DNA of 64,000 bases from Bacteriovorax sp. PP10 (lineage in GTDB: Bacteria; Bdellovibrionota; Bacteriovoracia; Bacteriovoracales; Bacteriovoracaceae), in NCBI RefSeq assembly GCF_035013165.1, contig NZ_JAYGJQ010000001.1:496001-560000 (forward strand). Reading direction: 5' to 3'. The translations under genes were made by a program, and so were the position numbers. The notes below the pieces were generated by a model. The model had not been told where the DNA came from and searched no databases. It saw only the letters and a program-made list of their open reading frames with translations. This document shows, one piece after another, positions 52,349 to 60,643 of this stretch; the first letter of the stretch is position 1, and every line of letters starts with the position of its first letter.

Positions 52349-53316
52349 TTAAATTCCCTAGAGTCAAAGAAGATGTGATGCAGTGTCTGCCTTTCATCGT
52401 CACTCTGAGTGAAGAATTTCCCAAAGCGGAAATCAATATTATTGTCGAAGAGGGCTGCTCTTTGATTTTAACTTTTTTACCTTTCAAGGTGAAAGTGTTC
52501 GAGCGCCCTGCAACCAAACTTAGTTTAATTGAAACTCATCACTACTGTGCGAATATGCACGATATTTTTAACATAGATTTATTTTTAGATTTAGAAGGCT
52601 CGCTTAATTCTGCTTTTATGGGATTTAACTTCAGAGCAAAAGAACGAGTTGGTTTTGAAATTAAGTGGAATAAATACCTACTTACGAAAAAATTTCCAGA
52701 GCCAACGAATCTTTCAGTGGAAAAGAAAGCGATGAGACTTTTAGAACTTTTTTTAGGCAAAGACCTAAAAGATGTTCGTATCGCAAAAAATAGAGAAACA
52801 GGACAGCCCATTTCAAATATTGAAAAACTTTTCCAAGAACCAGAGCCACCAAAATTTATCATGATTATGTTGGATAATTTCGCCAACGTTTCAAAGCAAA
52901 TTGATACATGGAAATACTTCTTCGATAGTTTCCAGAAACAAAAATTCGTTATCTGGAGCTTAGAAGACGAAGACGTTATTTCTGATTTGTTCGCTAGCAT
53001 TGACTTAGGTCACAATGATTTATTCATGCAGCGAGGATCGAATATCAAAGAGATGATTTATCTTTTTACAAAAGTAAAAGGAGTGATCGTGAATAACATA
53101 TGGGCCGAAGGTCTATGCAACTATGTTGCAGTAGACACTTTGTCTTTCTTTGATAAAAAAGACAAATGGCCGAGTTACGATTTTTTTAAATACCGCCCAC
53201 AAAGAATACTCTTCACACATGAAGCACCAATAAAATACTTTGTCATGGATGAAGTAAGAGAGATGTATGAGATGAATCAGGTCGTCGATCAGATCCACCT
53301 CAACTTTAAGTTATAG
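52321..53316 (+). CDS. GT9-like glycosyltransferase, divergent
   Basis: The 331-residue protein has the fold cues of family 9 (heptosyltransferases): an N-terminal KKLLVKFPRVKEDVMQCLPFI helix, a DLFLDLEGSLNSAFMGFNF block and RAKERVGFEIKWNKYLLTKKF, as in the GF/WR part of WaaC/WaaF. The catalytic and ADP-heptose loops of the C-terminal half are poorly kept, and no KDDS/GP site is clear. It may be a divergent enzyme or a binding protein. It overlaps DUF309 and precedes a beta-barrel gene by 8 nt. Confidence 0.6.
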   Translation: MDMEVKKLLVKFPRVKEDVMQCLPFIVTLSEEFPKAEINIIVEEGCSLILTFLPFKVKVFERPATKLSLIETHHYCANMHDIFNIDLFLDLEGSLNSAFMGFNFRAKERVGFEIKWNKYLLTKKFPEPTNLSVEKKAMRLLELFLGKDLKDVRIAKNRETGQPISNIEKLFQEPEPPKFIMIMLDNFANVSKQIDTWKYFFDSFQKQKFVIWSLEDEDVISDLFASIDLGHNDLFMQRGSNIKEMIYLFTKVKGVIVNNIWAEGLCNYVAVDTLSFFDKKDKWPSYDFFKYRPQRILFTHEAPIKYFVMDEVREMYEMNQVVDQIHLNFKL

Positions 53317-53324
53317 GAGTTACT

Positions 53325-53882
53325 ATGAAAAAGTTATTATTAATTTCTGCGATTTTACCAATGAGTGTTTTTGCTGTTGATACAAAAGACCGCTTGAGCA
53401 TTACACCAATCATCGGATTAGAGCGTGTTCAGAAATTTCAACCTACAACTTCTATGAAGACTCGTGCCATTTATGGTGTGACTGTTATTTATAAATTTCC
53501 TATCAGTGCACTTGAGACTGAATACACTCATGCTCAGGATACGAGCTCTGATAGCGTTAATAATACTGAATATAAAGACAGTGAAGATAAACTGCGTTTA
53601 GGTTTACGTGGATCTTTTACGATGACCAATTTTATGAGTTCATATCTTCGTGGAGGAGCTCAGTATAGAAAAAATAAAACGACTAAGACGGTGAACGCGA
53701 CGACGACAACTGAAGATACTCAAAGTAAGGTTCAGCCCTATGTCGGAACAGGTGTGAGTTTAAGTTTAGGAAGATTTCTGTCAGTGTCTGCCAACATTCT
53801 TGTGACTTACACACCAACAGATGATCCTAATTTAAAAGATTATGAACTTCAGCCTTCTTTAGGATTGAATCTAAAATTCTAA
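53325..53882 (+). CDS. Small outer membrane beta-barrel protein
   Basis: The 185-residue protein has a signal peptide (MKKLLLISAILPMSVFA) and alternating amphipathic strands to a C terminus ending in NLKF, the terminal Phe recognised by the Bam machinery. About eight strands fit an OmpA/OmpW-size barrel. GGAG precedes the ATG. Its stop overlaps the convergent tatA stop (CTAA). Confidence 0.78.
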   Translation: MKKLLLISAILPMSVFAVDTKDRLSITPIIGLERVQKFQPTTSMKTRAIYGVTVIYKFPISALETEYTHAQDTSSDSVNNTEYKDSEDKLRLGLRGSFTMTNFMSSYLRGGAQYRKNKTTKTVNATTTTEDTQSKVQPYVGTGVSLSLGRFLSVSANILVTYTPTDDPNLKDYELQPSLGLNLKF

Positions 53883-54049
53883 GCATCCTTTTTAATCTCT
53901 TCTTCCTGGGATTCACGCATCCCTTGCTTGAAATTTTTGATGGCCTCTCCCATGCCTTTACCAAGCTCGGGAAGTTTTTTACCACCGAAAAACAAGATTG
54001 CTACACCAGCGATAAGAAGAGCTTCTGTAAAACCGATTCCCATATTCAT
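53879..54049 (-). CDS. tatA: TatA/E, twin-arginine translocation subunit
   Basis: A 56-residue reading frame reads MNMGIGFTEALLIAGVAILF, then FGGKKLPELGKGMGEAI and a charged tail ending in KKDA. The single membrane helix, the FG pair and the LPELGK amphipathic helix are diagnostic for TatA. GGAGA precedes the ATG. The gene lies 16 nt behind a lipoprotein gene and on the same strand as a Tat-signal DUF1501 protein, so it may serve that export. The tatB and tatC genes are not in the window. It is among the shortest TatA forms. Confidence 0.93.
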   Translation of the reverse strand: MNMGIGFTEALLIAGVAILFFGGKKLPELGKGMGEAIKNFKQGMRESQEEEIKKDA

Positions 54050-54065
54050 TCTCCGGTTAAATTAA

Positions 54066-56069
54066 TTAAGGAATTTGCCATTCTGGAGTGATACATAAAG
54101 TGAGGAATACATTCCTCCACTGATCTATAGCAGATGTTTCAGCATCGGCGACACAAATTAAAGCATTGGTTGTGTCTTCAGAAATGGGATCAGTTGGATA
54201 AAATAAATTATGAGCATTTATGAAATCCTGTTTGAATGGGTAAGGGATACTGGCCGTAGAGATGCTTTGATCTCCAGTAGCATTTCTGATCGCATTTAAA
54301 ATGAAGGTATTGGATTTAGCAATGTCTTCACACACGCGGATTGTTGTGGCCAATCGTATTGGGTTCAAAGGCCCTATGACATCGGTATTTGGAGTCGTAT
54401 TGGCCGCTATGAGCGCATAACCCTCAGGAGAAGTATTGATGACTTTAGAACTTGTAAGATCATCTCTAACCAAATCGTAATTATCGAAATTCCCACCGAA
54501 TACAGTATTAAGGGAATTTATAGAGTAGGCCGTTCCCAGGACTGATGATCCAAAAACTTTGCTTAAAACAGAAAGAACGTAATACCTCTCTGCAAAACGA
54601 ATATTGACATTTTTAGAGGCAAGCCATCTTCCATTCGCAGTTGAAGATTTTGCTTCAATATTTTTTTCAAGAGTCGCAATGTCACAAGTTCTAGTTGGAC
54701 GTATTGTTTTGTTAGTGATTAATGGAATTGAAATATATGAAAAATTATTTCCATCTATTTCACTTGTAGTTGTACTGCTTCCGACAACTGAGAGACCACT
54801 ATAGACTCCATCGACTAAAGAGCCATCGGCCAGAGTTTTAACCACTTTCTTTTCAATGTAAGTCTTTCCTGCTTTAAGGTAAGCATTCACTGTAATTTCA
54901 GACCTGATTCCATTTGAAAAAGAGATAGAGCTCTTTGGCCCAAAATCACTAATGGCTTCGGTAAAGACAAGTTTGTTGGCATCTATCACATAGGTACGGT
55001 CTTTGACTGCGAATGTATTATCGGCCTTTGAAAGTGTTTTTGTTTTTTGAACGATCGTTGAAACACCATCTTTATACGCACCCGTTGTTGTTATTGTCGT
55101 TTCAATTTTATTGATCTCAGTTGTTTTAGACACCGGTAAATCGGTTAAAGCAATGGCACCTTTTGTATTAACACCTGTATTTAAATTCAGATTATGAATC
55201 TGATTTAAATTGAAAGTCAGCCCATCAACGCCTGTGAATAAAACTTTCTCTTCTAATTTTAAAATCTTATTTTTTACTGACGCAATAAAAGTAGTGCTTG
55301 CTTTGTATTTATCCTTGGCCATTTCTGTTGTTAAATTTTTTATCGAGTCAATTGATTCAGCAGTAATGTTCTTGGAGTCTTTCTCCGCAATTGTTAAATT
55401 TGATTCAACTTTACCTGGCATTAAGACTTTAAGAGAAGTTGCACTTCTAGTCGTCGTAGTTGTTGTATACGTTGTAATCTTTTGATCAATCGTTGCATCA
55501 GCAGTTTTTATTTGTTTACTTGCTTCTTTCACGATTTCTTTTTCAGCAAGACATTCATAATCAATCGACTTGATCCATTCTTTTAACGTGGCAAGATCAG
55601 TTTCAGAAACTGCTGGCATTGAGCCACCATAATTAGATAATTTAGTTAAAATCAAAGATTTTTTTAATTCCAGTGGATTAATAAGATTGCCTTCATTCAT
55701 GACTCCCTTTTTTTCTAACATTTCTTCAGTCGAAGAATAATTTAAAAGAGCGTACCCTTTCGATGAAGAGTTATGACAACTTAAACACGAGTTGCTATTT
55801 AGAACTTCTTTTGCTTTTTTAAAATGTTCGTTGATGACAGTAGGATTCTTGAGCTGCCAGCCATTTCCGCAAGTGGCAGGATTGATTTTTACAACTTGTT
55901 CTGATTCGAGAGCATCGGGTGACTCCACATCCGGAGAAACTCCAGAAGCAGGGGTTCTGTTTGTGCTTTCATTGACCTTGAATGCAAGATCACTCTCTTT
56001 TTGAGACTGCATACATCCAACAAGTAGAAAACAAATCAGAATAGAATGTGTGAAAAATATATTTTTCAT
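54066..56069 (-). CDS. Lipoprotein with a CxxCH haem-type motif
   Basis: Starting at MKNIFFTHSI gives 667 residues, with a lipobox LLVGC near residue 19; AGGGAA precedes the ATG. Residues about 90-175 form a small cytochrome-c-like or PSD1-like unit: CLSCHNSS (one CxxCH), later GGSMPAVSETDLATLKEWI, where Met may be the other axial ligand. The rest (about 450 residues) is Thr/Lys/Ser-rich and beta-like, with a C-terminal helical part (FPFKQDF, LICVADAETSAI). It is probably anchored in the outer membrane. It lies 10 nt after the DUF1501 gene. Confidence 0.82.
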   Translation of the reverse strand: MKNIFFTHSILICFLLVGCMQSQKESDLAFKVNESTNRTPASGVSPDVESPDALESEQVVKINPATCGNGWQLKNPTVINEHFKKAKEVLNSNSCLSCHNSSSKGYALLNYSSTEEMLEKKGVMNEGNLINPLELKKSLILTKLSNYGGSMPAVSETDLATLKEWIKSIDYECLAEKEIVKEASKQIKTADATIDQKITTYTTTTTTRSATSLKVLMPGKVESNLTIAEKDSKNITAESIDSIKNLTTEMAKDKYKASTTFIASVKNKILKLEEKVLFTGVDGLTFNLNQIHNLNLNTGVNTKGAIALTDLPVSKTTEINKIETTITTTGAYKDGVSTIVQKTKTLSKADNTFAVKDRTYVIDANKLVFTEAISDFGPKSSISFSNGIRSEITVNAYLKAGKTYIEKKVVKTLADGSLVDGVYSGLSVVGSSTTTSEIDGNNFSYISIPLITNKTIRPTRTCDIATLEKNIEAKSSTANGRWLASKNVNIRFAERYYVLSVLSKVFGSSVLGTAYSINSLNTVFGGNFDNYDLVRDDLTSSKVINTSPEGYALIAANTTPNTDVIGPLNPIRLATTIRVCEDIAKSNTFILNAIRNATGDQSISTASIPYPFKQDFINAHNLFYPTDPISEDTTNALICVADAETSAIDQWRNVFLTLCITPEWQIP

Positions 56070-56079
56070 TTTCAATTCC

Positions 56080-57759
56080 CTAAGCTGCATTTTTAGGTTT
56101 ATCTTTTGGGATCATAACTGTTTTGTTTGCCCCAAGTGTAACAAGAGATGAATCGTTTTGCGCAGGTGTAGGCAAATCAAAAATAGAGCAAATGGTAGAG
56201 GCCACATTTCCTAAATTAATTTTTCGATTACCAAGGGCACTATTGTCAGCTGCATCCCCCCAGGTCCCACGTGAGGATGAGTTCTGAGAGATGTTTCCTA
56301 CAACCAGAGTCTGCTTAATTCTTCCGGAAAAAATACTAGTCGCACATCCGCTGAAACCATGGTCAGCTCCACTACCATCAACTCTTGGAATGCGATTAAA
56401 ATCAGTCGTTGTGTGAATTAAGGTCTGGTCATAAATATTTTTAGCTTTCAAGACAGTCATAAATTCATGAAGGCATGTTGCATAGGCATGAAAATGGCGT
56501 GTGAACAAAATAAGTGCAGGGAAAGCTCCAGTTGTGTGAGCGTCTGAACTTAAAGCTCTAGGCTTAGATGCACTTTCAAACAGGTCATACTTTTGAGTTG
56601 CTGGATTGAATGAATTGTAATTCATAATATCGAAATTATTCCAAAAACCAAGATTGGCGACAACGGATGAACTTAAATTTTTTGTAATTAAAAATTCGGC
56701 CAGAGCAAATGCGTGGGCAAATGCCGGGTTTGGTAAAATATTCTCAAAACCAATGCGGATGTCCCCGGTTTGTGCTGTCGCTTGTACTCCTGGATTATTC
56801 TCACTAATCAGAACATTAAAGCGACTATCACCGGCCTTTGCATAGATCGGTGCTGTCGTTACGCCAGGAAGAGGCATCTTTGATGCTGCGATGATGAGGG
56901 CCTGGTACTTATCATAAAGAACCTGATAGTCAGCATCAATCGTGGCAAAGTCACTTGATAAAAGCTCCATCGCATTATCACGGTTGGCCTTAATCGCACT
57001 CATGTAAGGTGAGTTTGTCCCTTGAGTTTTTTGAATTGATTTTATAGCAGCTTCAATAGTTCTTTGGGCCATATCGCGGCGATTGAAACTTTTTGGATTT
57101 GTTGTTTTAAATGAGTTGAAAGAAGAACTTAATACCTTTAAATCTGTTCGATAATTAAATGGTATGATGGCCTTGTTTTTAGCTGAACGGTGCTCAAAAT
57201 TATTAGCACTTGTAGCAGCTGGAATTGGAGTTTCACCAGTGTCAGCAAAGAGACCGCTATAAGTCAGTCCTCCAGGAACCGGACTATTTTGTCTTAACAA
57301 ATTAAATTCGTGCCCATCAAGACCCTGGTCTACGCCTCTAATAAAAAGACCACTGGATGCAAGTTCATTTAATTTTCCCACTCCACCATTACTAAGAGGA
57401 ATAGAGTAGCTCCATAAAAGAGGCAGATAAAAATCTCCCATTTTTGTATGAGCATATTCTCCAATTGGATTATTATCGCTTCCCATTCTCATGGATGTAA
57501 TAACTTGCTTATTGGCCACATAAGGATCATTTCCATTCGGTGCAATGGGAAGATCAAAATACCATCTGGGAATTCCACCTGAAGTTGTAAAATTCACGTA
57601 GCGAAAGTCAGAGAGCATGCCTGGAGCGGCCTGGGCCGAGCCAACAAAACTTTCGACAATTTGATCAACCATACGCTCTTGCACTAAGCTCATTGCACAG
57701 ACCGCACCTAGCCCCTTAAGGAGATCTCTTCGCGAAAATAAATCTTTTTTATCACTCAT
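56080..57759 (-). CDS. Tat-exported DUF1501 protein
   Basis: The 559-residue protein starts with a twin-arginine signal (FSRRDLLKGLGAVCAMSLV). The body has the DUF1501 pattern: a GIPRWYF block near the N terminus, the central histidines, and the late signature TTDFNRIPRVDGSGADHGFSG, with GRIKQTLVVGNI following. DUF1501 belongs to the alkaline phosphatase/sulfatase superfamily by known structure classification; no sulfatase formylglycine motif is seen. The substrate is unknown. In Planctomycetes and many other groups DUF1501 genes are paired with cytochrome-domain partners, and here both neighbours have CxxCH. Confidence 0.9.
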   Translation of the reverse strand: MSDKKDLFSRRDLLKGLGAVCAMSLVQERMVDQIVESFVGSAQAAPGMLSDFRYVNFTTSGGIPRWYFDLPIAPNGNDPYVANKQVITSMRMGSDNNPIGEYAHTKMGDFYLPLLWSYSIPLSNGGVGKLNELASSGLFIRGVDQGLDGHEFNLLRQNSPVPGGLTYSGLFADTGETPIPAATSANNFEHRSAKNKAIIPFNYRTDLKVLSSSFNSFKTTNPKSFNRRDMAQRTIEAAIKSIQKTQGTNSPYMSAIKANRDNAMELLSSDFATIDADYQVLYDKYQALIIAASKMPLPGVTTAPIYAKAGDSRFNVLISENNPGVQATAQTGDIRIGFENILPNPAFAHAFALAEFLITKNLSSSVVANLGFWNNFDIMNYNSFNPATQKYDLFESASKPRALSSDAHTTGAFPALILFTRHFHAYATCLHEFMTVLKAKNIYDQTLIHTTTDFNRIPRVDGSGADHGFSGCATSIFSGRIKQTLVVGNISQNSSSRGTWGDAADNSALGNRKINLGNVASTICSIFDLPTPAQNDSSLVTLGANKTVMIPKDKPKNAA

Positions 57760-57773
57760 AAAAGCATGCCTTG

Positions 57774-59729
57774 TTAATCTAGTTTTCCTGGTGTTATGTA
57801 GAGCGGAGAAGCAATGATTTCTTCAATTAGTTTATTTAAACTCTGGTGCTTCTTTAAATTTTTTCCTAACTTGATAACTAAATTTCTATACTGAATTTCA
57901 TCTGCAGAGTCAGTGACAGGAGACATCGGATCGTTGTAATCACGAATGTCAACGTTGACTCCGGTTAAGAATCGATAATATCTGCTGGCAGCGCAAACAT
58001 AGAGATCGTCTAGTTCACTGATGGCCTGTCCAACTTCTTCGGTACCTGTATACTGCTTATTTATAAAAGCACCTTCAAATGTTCTAAAAACTAAGTTAGC
58101 AGTTGCTGGGCGCTTGTAAAAATTTAAGTCACTGTCACTTTTTTCCAGAAATGTTTCAGGAGCTTCAGTGGCAGGATAATTATAAGTGAGTATCGTGTGT
58201 ACGTTTGTTGCTCCAGTTTGAAGATCAGTTCCAGTTCTAAGAACACTCTTATTTCTTACGGCACCGGCCAGTCCATCAATTGAAAAATGGCATTGCAAAC
58301 ATGAGTTTCCATTTCTAAAAGGTAAATCAGATGAAGGCATCTTTTGTCTTAAAAAAGCGACATCGGAACTGCGAATAACCGGTATCTCTCTGCAAAGTAC
58401 ATCTTTGTAAATATATTTACTCCATCTTCTATAAGTGGCCGCACCACCATTTGTTTTTACACGCAGGTTGCGTCCCTGATTAAGCATAAAAAATGGATTA
58501 GATCCGAGAACTCCACCACCACTTGGAAGTTTGTATTCAATATTGCTTTGTTTTAAATCTACAAGATAAGGAATTTCGTCAGAGTTCATTGGCCTGATAC
58601 CAATTATATTTCCAACTTCAATTCTTTCAGAAGGTGTCCACGGCAAGCGTTCCTGAGCAGGTCCGAGATACTCATATTTAGAAAAAACTGAACGGGAGTA
58701 AACATTGTTACTAGGATTTGATCTGATGGCCTCAAAAGCATTTTCAGATGTAACAATTGTTGAATAAGGAACATTCGTATTGAATAAGGCATTAGTCATT
58801 AACAATGCAGGTTCACCAGAATAGAATAAGTCATATGTTCCACGATAAGATCCGTTCAGATTGGTAGCGGCATCTGCCCAGTTATGATTTGAAAACCAGC
58901 TCATGTGAAATTTTTGAAACGTACTTAGGATTTGCATTCCTTCAAGATCATTATCACCACTTGCATTTGTCTTGATACGTCCTGATGTATTAAGCGCCGC
59001 TTTTTTTAGAAGATCCATACAGGCCTGCACACCAGTCATTTTTTTAGTTTTGATTAGTGCAATTCTAGGATCGTTGTAAGGGATAGCAGCTCTTGTGAAT
59101 TGAGCGTAACAACGGTTATAACGTTTTAATTCGACATCGAAAGAGTAAGTAGGAGCTGAGCAAGAAACTAATTTTTTATTAGCATCTCTCTGTTCTACAT
59201 AACCAGTAATACAACCACAGCCATCGGTCATCGCTGGATTGACTTGAGAAAAATTTGCAGTACATGTAATCACGACTTGCTTGCGACATTCAGTAAGAGC
59301 TCCGGCCGTCGTTCTAATATCATCATATCCAGTTGAGCAGTTGCAGCCGTCACTTTTTGTATAATCAATTTTAGAATTTGTCAGAGGACAGCTTAACTTA
59401 ACCTGATCGATCCATAGCTTTAAAGCAGACAGATCTTTTTCGGATAATTTAATTGAGGCCATTGCGGTTGGTGTATTAGAAGTGAATACCGTTAATAAAC
59501 GTGAATTCGCACTGTTTCCTGGAACGATCAGAGTTGAATTAATCCATCCAAGAGTTGTTGTATGATTAAGCTTTGTATTTGATGGAGATGAGTGACATGC
59601 AAGACAGCTATTATTAATAATGGGAGCTACTGTTGGAAGTTTAGAGTCTGTTACAGTTGCTGTTACTTCTGACAATAATAGAAACATAAAACTCAAAGTT
59701 AAGAAAAAGTAGCGAGTCTGTCGTTTCAT
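57774..59729 (-). CDS. Secreted protein with two CxxCH motifs, partner of DUF1501
   Basis: Starting at MKRQTRYFFL gives 651 residues with a signal peptide; an ATG five codons upstream is an alternative. The first CxxCH (NSCLACHSSPSN) lies in a small domain ending in SALKLWIDQV, the same build as in the downstream lipoprotein. Two Cys-rich modules follow (DGCNCSTGYDD and DGCGCITGYVE) that repeat each other. A long middle region leads to a second CxxCH (NSCLQCHFSIDGLAG) in a domain like the Planctomycete PSCyt or DUF1588/1592 group. It should be periplasmic and able to hold two c-type haems. Confidence 0.85.
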   Translation of the reverse strand: MKRQTRYFFLTLSFMFLLLSEVTATVTDSKLPTVAPIINNSCLACHSSPSNTKLNHTTTLGWINSTLIVPGNSANSRLLTVFTSNTPTAMASIKLSEKDLSALKLWIDQVKLSCPLTNSKIDYTKSDGCNCSTGYDDIRTTAGALTECRKQVVITCTANFSQVNPAMTDGCGCITGYVEQRDANKKLVSCSAPTYSFDVELKRYNRCYAQFTRAAIPYNDPRIALIKTKKMTGVQACMDLLKKAALNTSGRIKTNASGDNDLEGMQILSTFQKFHMSWFSNHNWADAATNLNGSYRGTYDLFYSGEPALLMTNALFNTNVPYSTIVTSENAFEAIRSNPSNNVYSRSVFSKYEYLGPAQERLPWTPSERIEVGNIIGIRPMNSDEIPYLVDLKQSNIEYKLPSGGGVLGSNPFFMLNQGRNLRVKTNGGAATYRRWSKYIYKDVLCREIPVIRSSDVAFLRQKMPSSDLPFRNGNSCLQCHFSIDGLAGAVRNKSVLRTGTDLQTGATNVHTILTYNYPATEAPETFLEKSDSDLNFYKRPATANLVFRTFEGAFINKQYTGTEEVGQAISELDDLYVCAASRYYRFLTGVNVDIRDYNDPMSPVTDSADEIQYRNLVIKLGKNLKKHQSLNKLIEEIIASPLYITPGKLD

Positions 59730-59976
59730 AAAAACCAATCCCATTTTGAAGCATTCCGTAGAGTTATCGGTTATGTCTAACTATAATAAAGTAAAACGCT
59801 GTATTTTTTTTGGAATAATGGATAGTTGAATACTTAGGTCAGACTCTCGAGATTTTCAGTGCCGTATCTTTGTGGATGATAAAAAAATCAGATAAAAACT
59901 ATTTCTTTTTGTTTAAAAAATAACTATCGGCTATCATAAAAGTGTATACAAATTAGCCACTTAATTAAGGAAATCC

Positions 59977-60414
59977 ATGAAGATAGGAAACCGCCGAAAG
60001 GTCTTTCTCATTAATCCACGACTGCAATATAGTTTCTTAGGATTTTCGCTATTAATGTCCTTAGTAAGTATTGCCGTTTTTTACCTGGCAACACTTTATC
60101 TTTTTTGGAATTTTGAACAAACAGGTTATTCCGTAGGGATACCTGAAGGACATATTTTCTTTAGATTCATTGCTGATCAAAGATCGCTGATGAATACAAT
60201 CTTATTAATTGCTGCTCCTATTATCACTCTGGTGACTTGCTATATTGGAATCAAACTTTCACATCGTGTGGCAGGGCCGATTTATAGAATGACAAAACAT
60301 CTCGAAGAATTAAATGAGAAGGGTGAGATTAAAGAAGTAAAATTCCGAGAGAATGATTATTTTCTAGAGCTGCAAAATGAATTTAATAAATTTATTAAGG
60401 GTAGTGAAAAATAA
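59977..60414 (+). CDS. Membrane protein with a cytoplasmic HAMP-like segment
   Basis: The 145-residue protein has two membrane helices (about 20-45 and 72-92) with a short loop between them, then SHRVAGPIYRMTKHLEELNEKG, the P-type HAMP start, and an acidic FRENDYFLELQNEFNKF helix. No kinase or methyl-accepting output follows. It might pass a signal to a separate partner or act as a scaffold. AAGGAA precedes the ATG. Its stop overlaps the start of the lipoprotein gene (TAATG). Confidence 0.75.
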   Translation: MKIGNRRKVFLINPRLQYSFLGFSLLMSLVSIAVFYLATLYLFWNFEQTGYSVGIPEGHIFFRFIADQRSLMNTILLIAAPIITLVTCYIGIKLSHRVAGPIYRMTKHLEELNEKGEIKEVKFRENDYFLELQNEFNKFIKGSEK

Positions 60415-60590
60415 TGAAAATAATATTCTTATTTATTTTCAGCTTAACTTTAGTTTCTTGCGTGAAGAAAAAGATGGTCCAGAGAACTACCAATGAATAT
60501 ACAAAAGAAGAATTGGTAGTCATTGAATTCGCCACCAGAATGGAAGAGCAGGAACACAAATATGAAGACTATCACAAAACTGAAAAATGA
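60414..60590 (+). CDS. 58-residue lipoprotein
   Basis: A short frame begins at the ATG that overlaps the preceding stop by one base and gives MKIIFLFIFSLTLVSC with a lipobox LVSC. The mature peptide is about 43 residues, charged (KKKMVQ...EEQEHKYEDYHK). It is coupled to the HAMP-like gene and ends directly at a terminator. A partner or sensor-related role is possible; the sequence gives no family. Confidence 0.72.
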   Translation: MKIIFLFIFSLTLVSCVKKKMVQRTTNEYTKEELVVIEFATRMEEQEHKYEDYHKTEK

Positions 60591-60620
60591 AAAGGCCGAC
60601 GTAATGTCGGCCTTTTTTTT
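60591..60620 (+). terminator. Rho-independent terminator
   Basis: AAAGGCCGAC and GTCGGCCTTT form a perfect 10 bp stem with a 5-base loop, then T residues. The A-rich left arm gives a weak T run on the minus strand too, so it may also end the convergent gene. Confidence 0.92.
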
Positions 60621-60643
60621 GGTGTGTGCTATGAGGAGACTTC

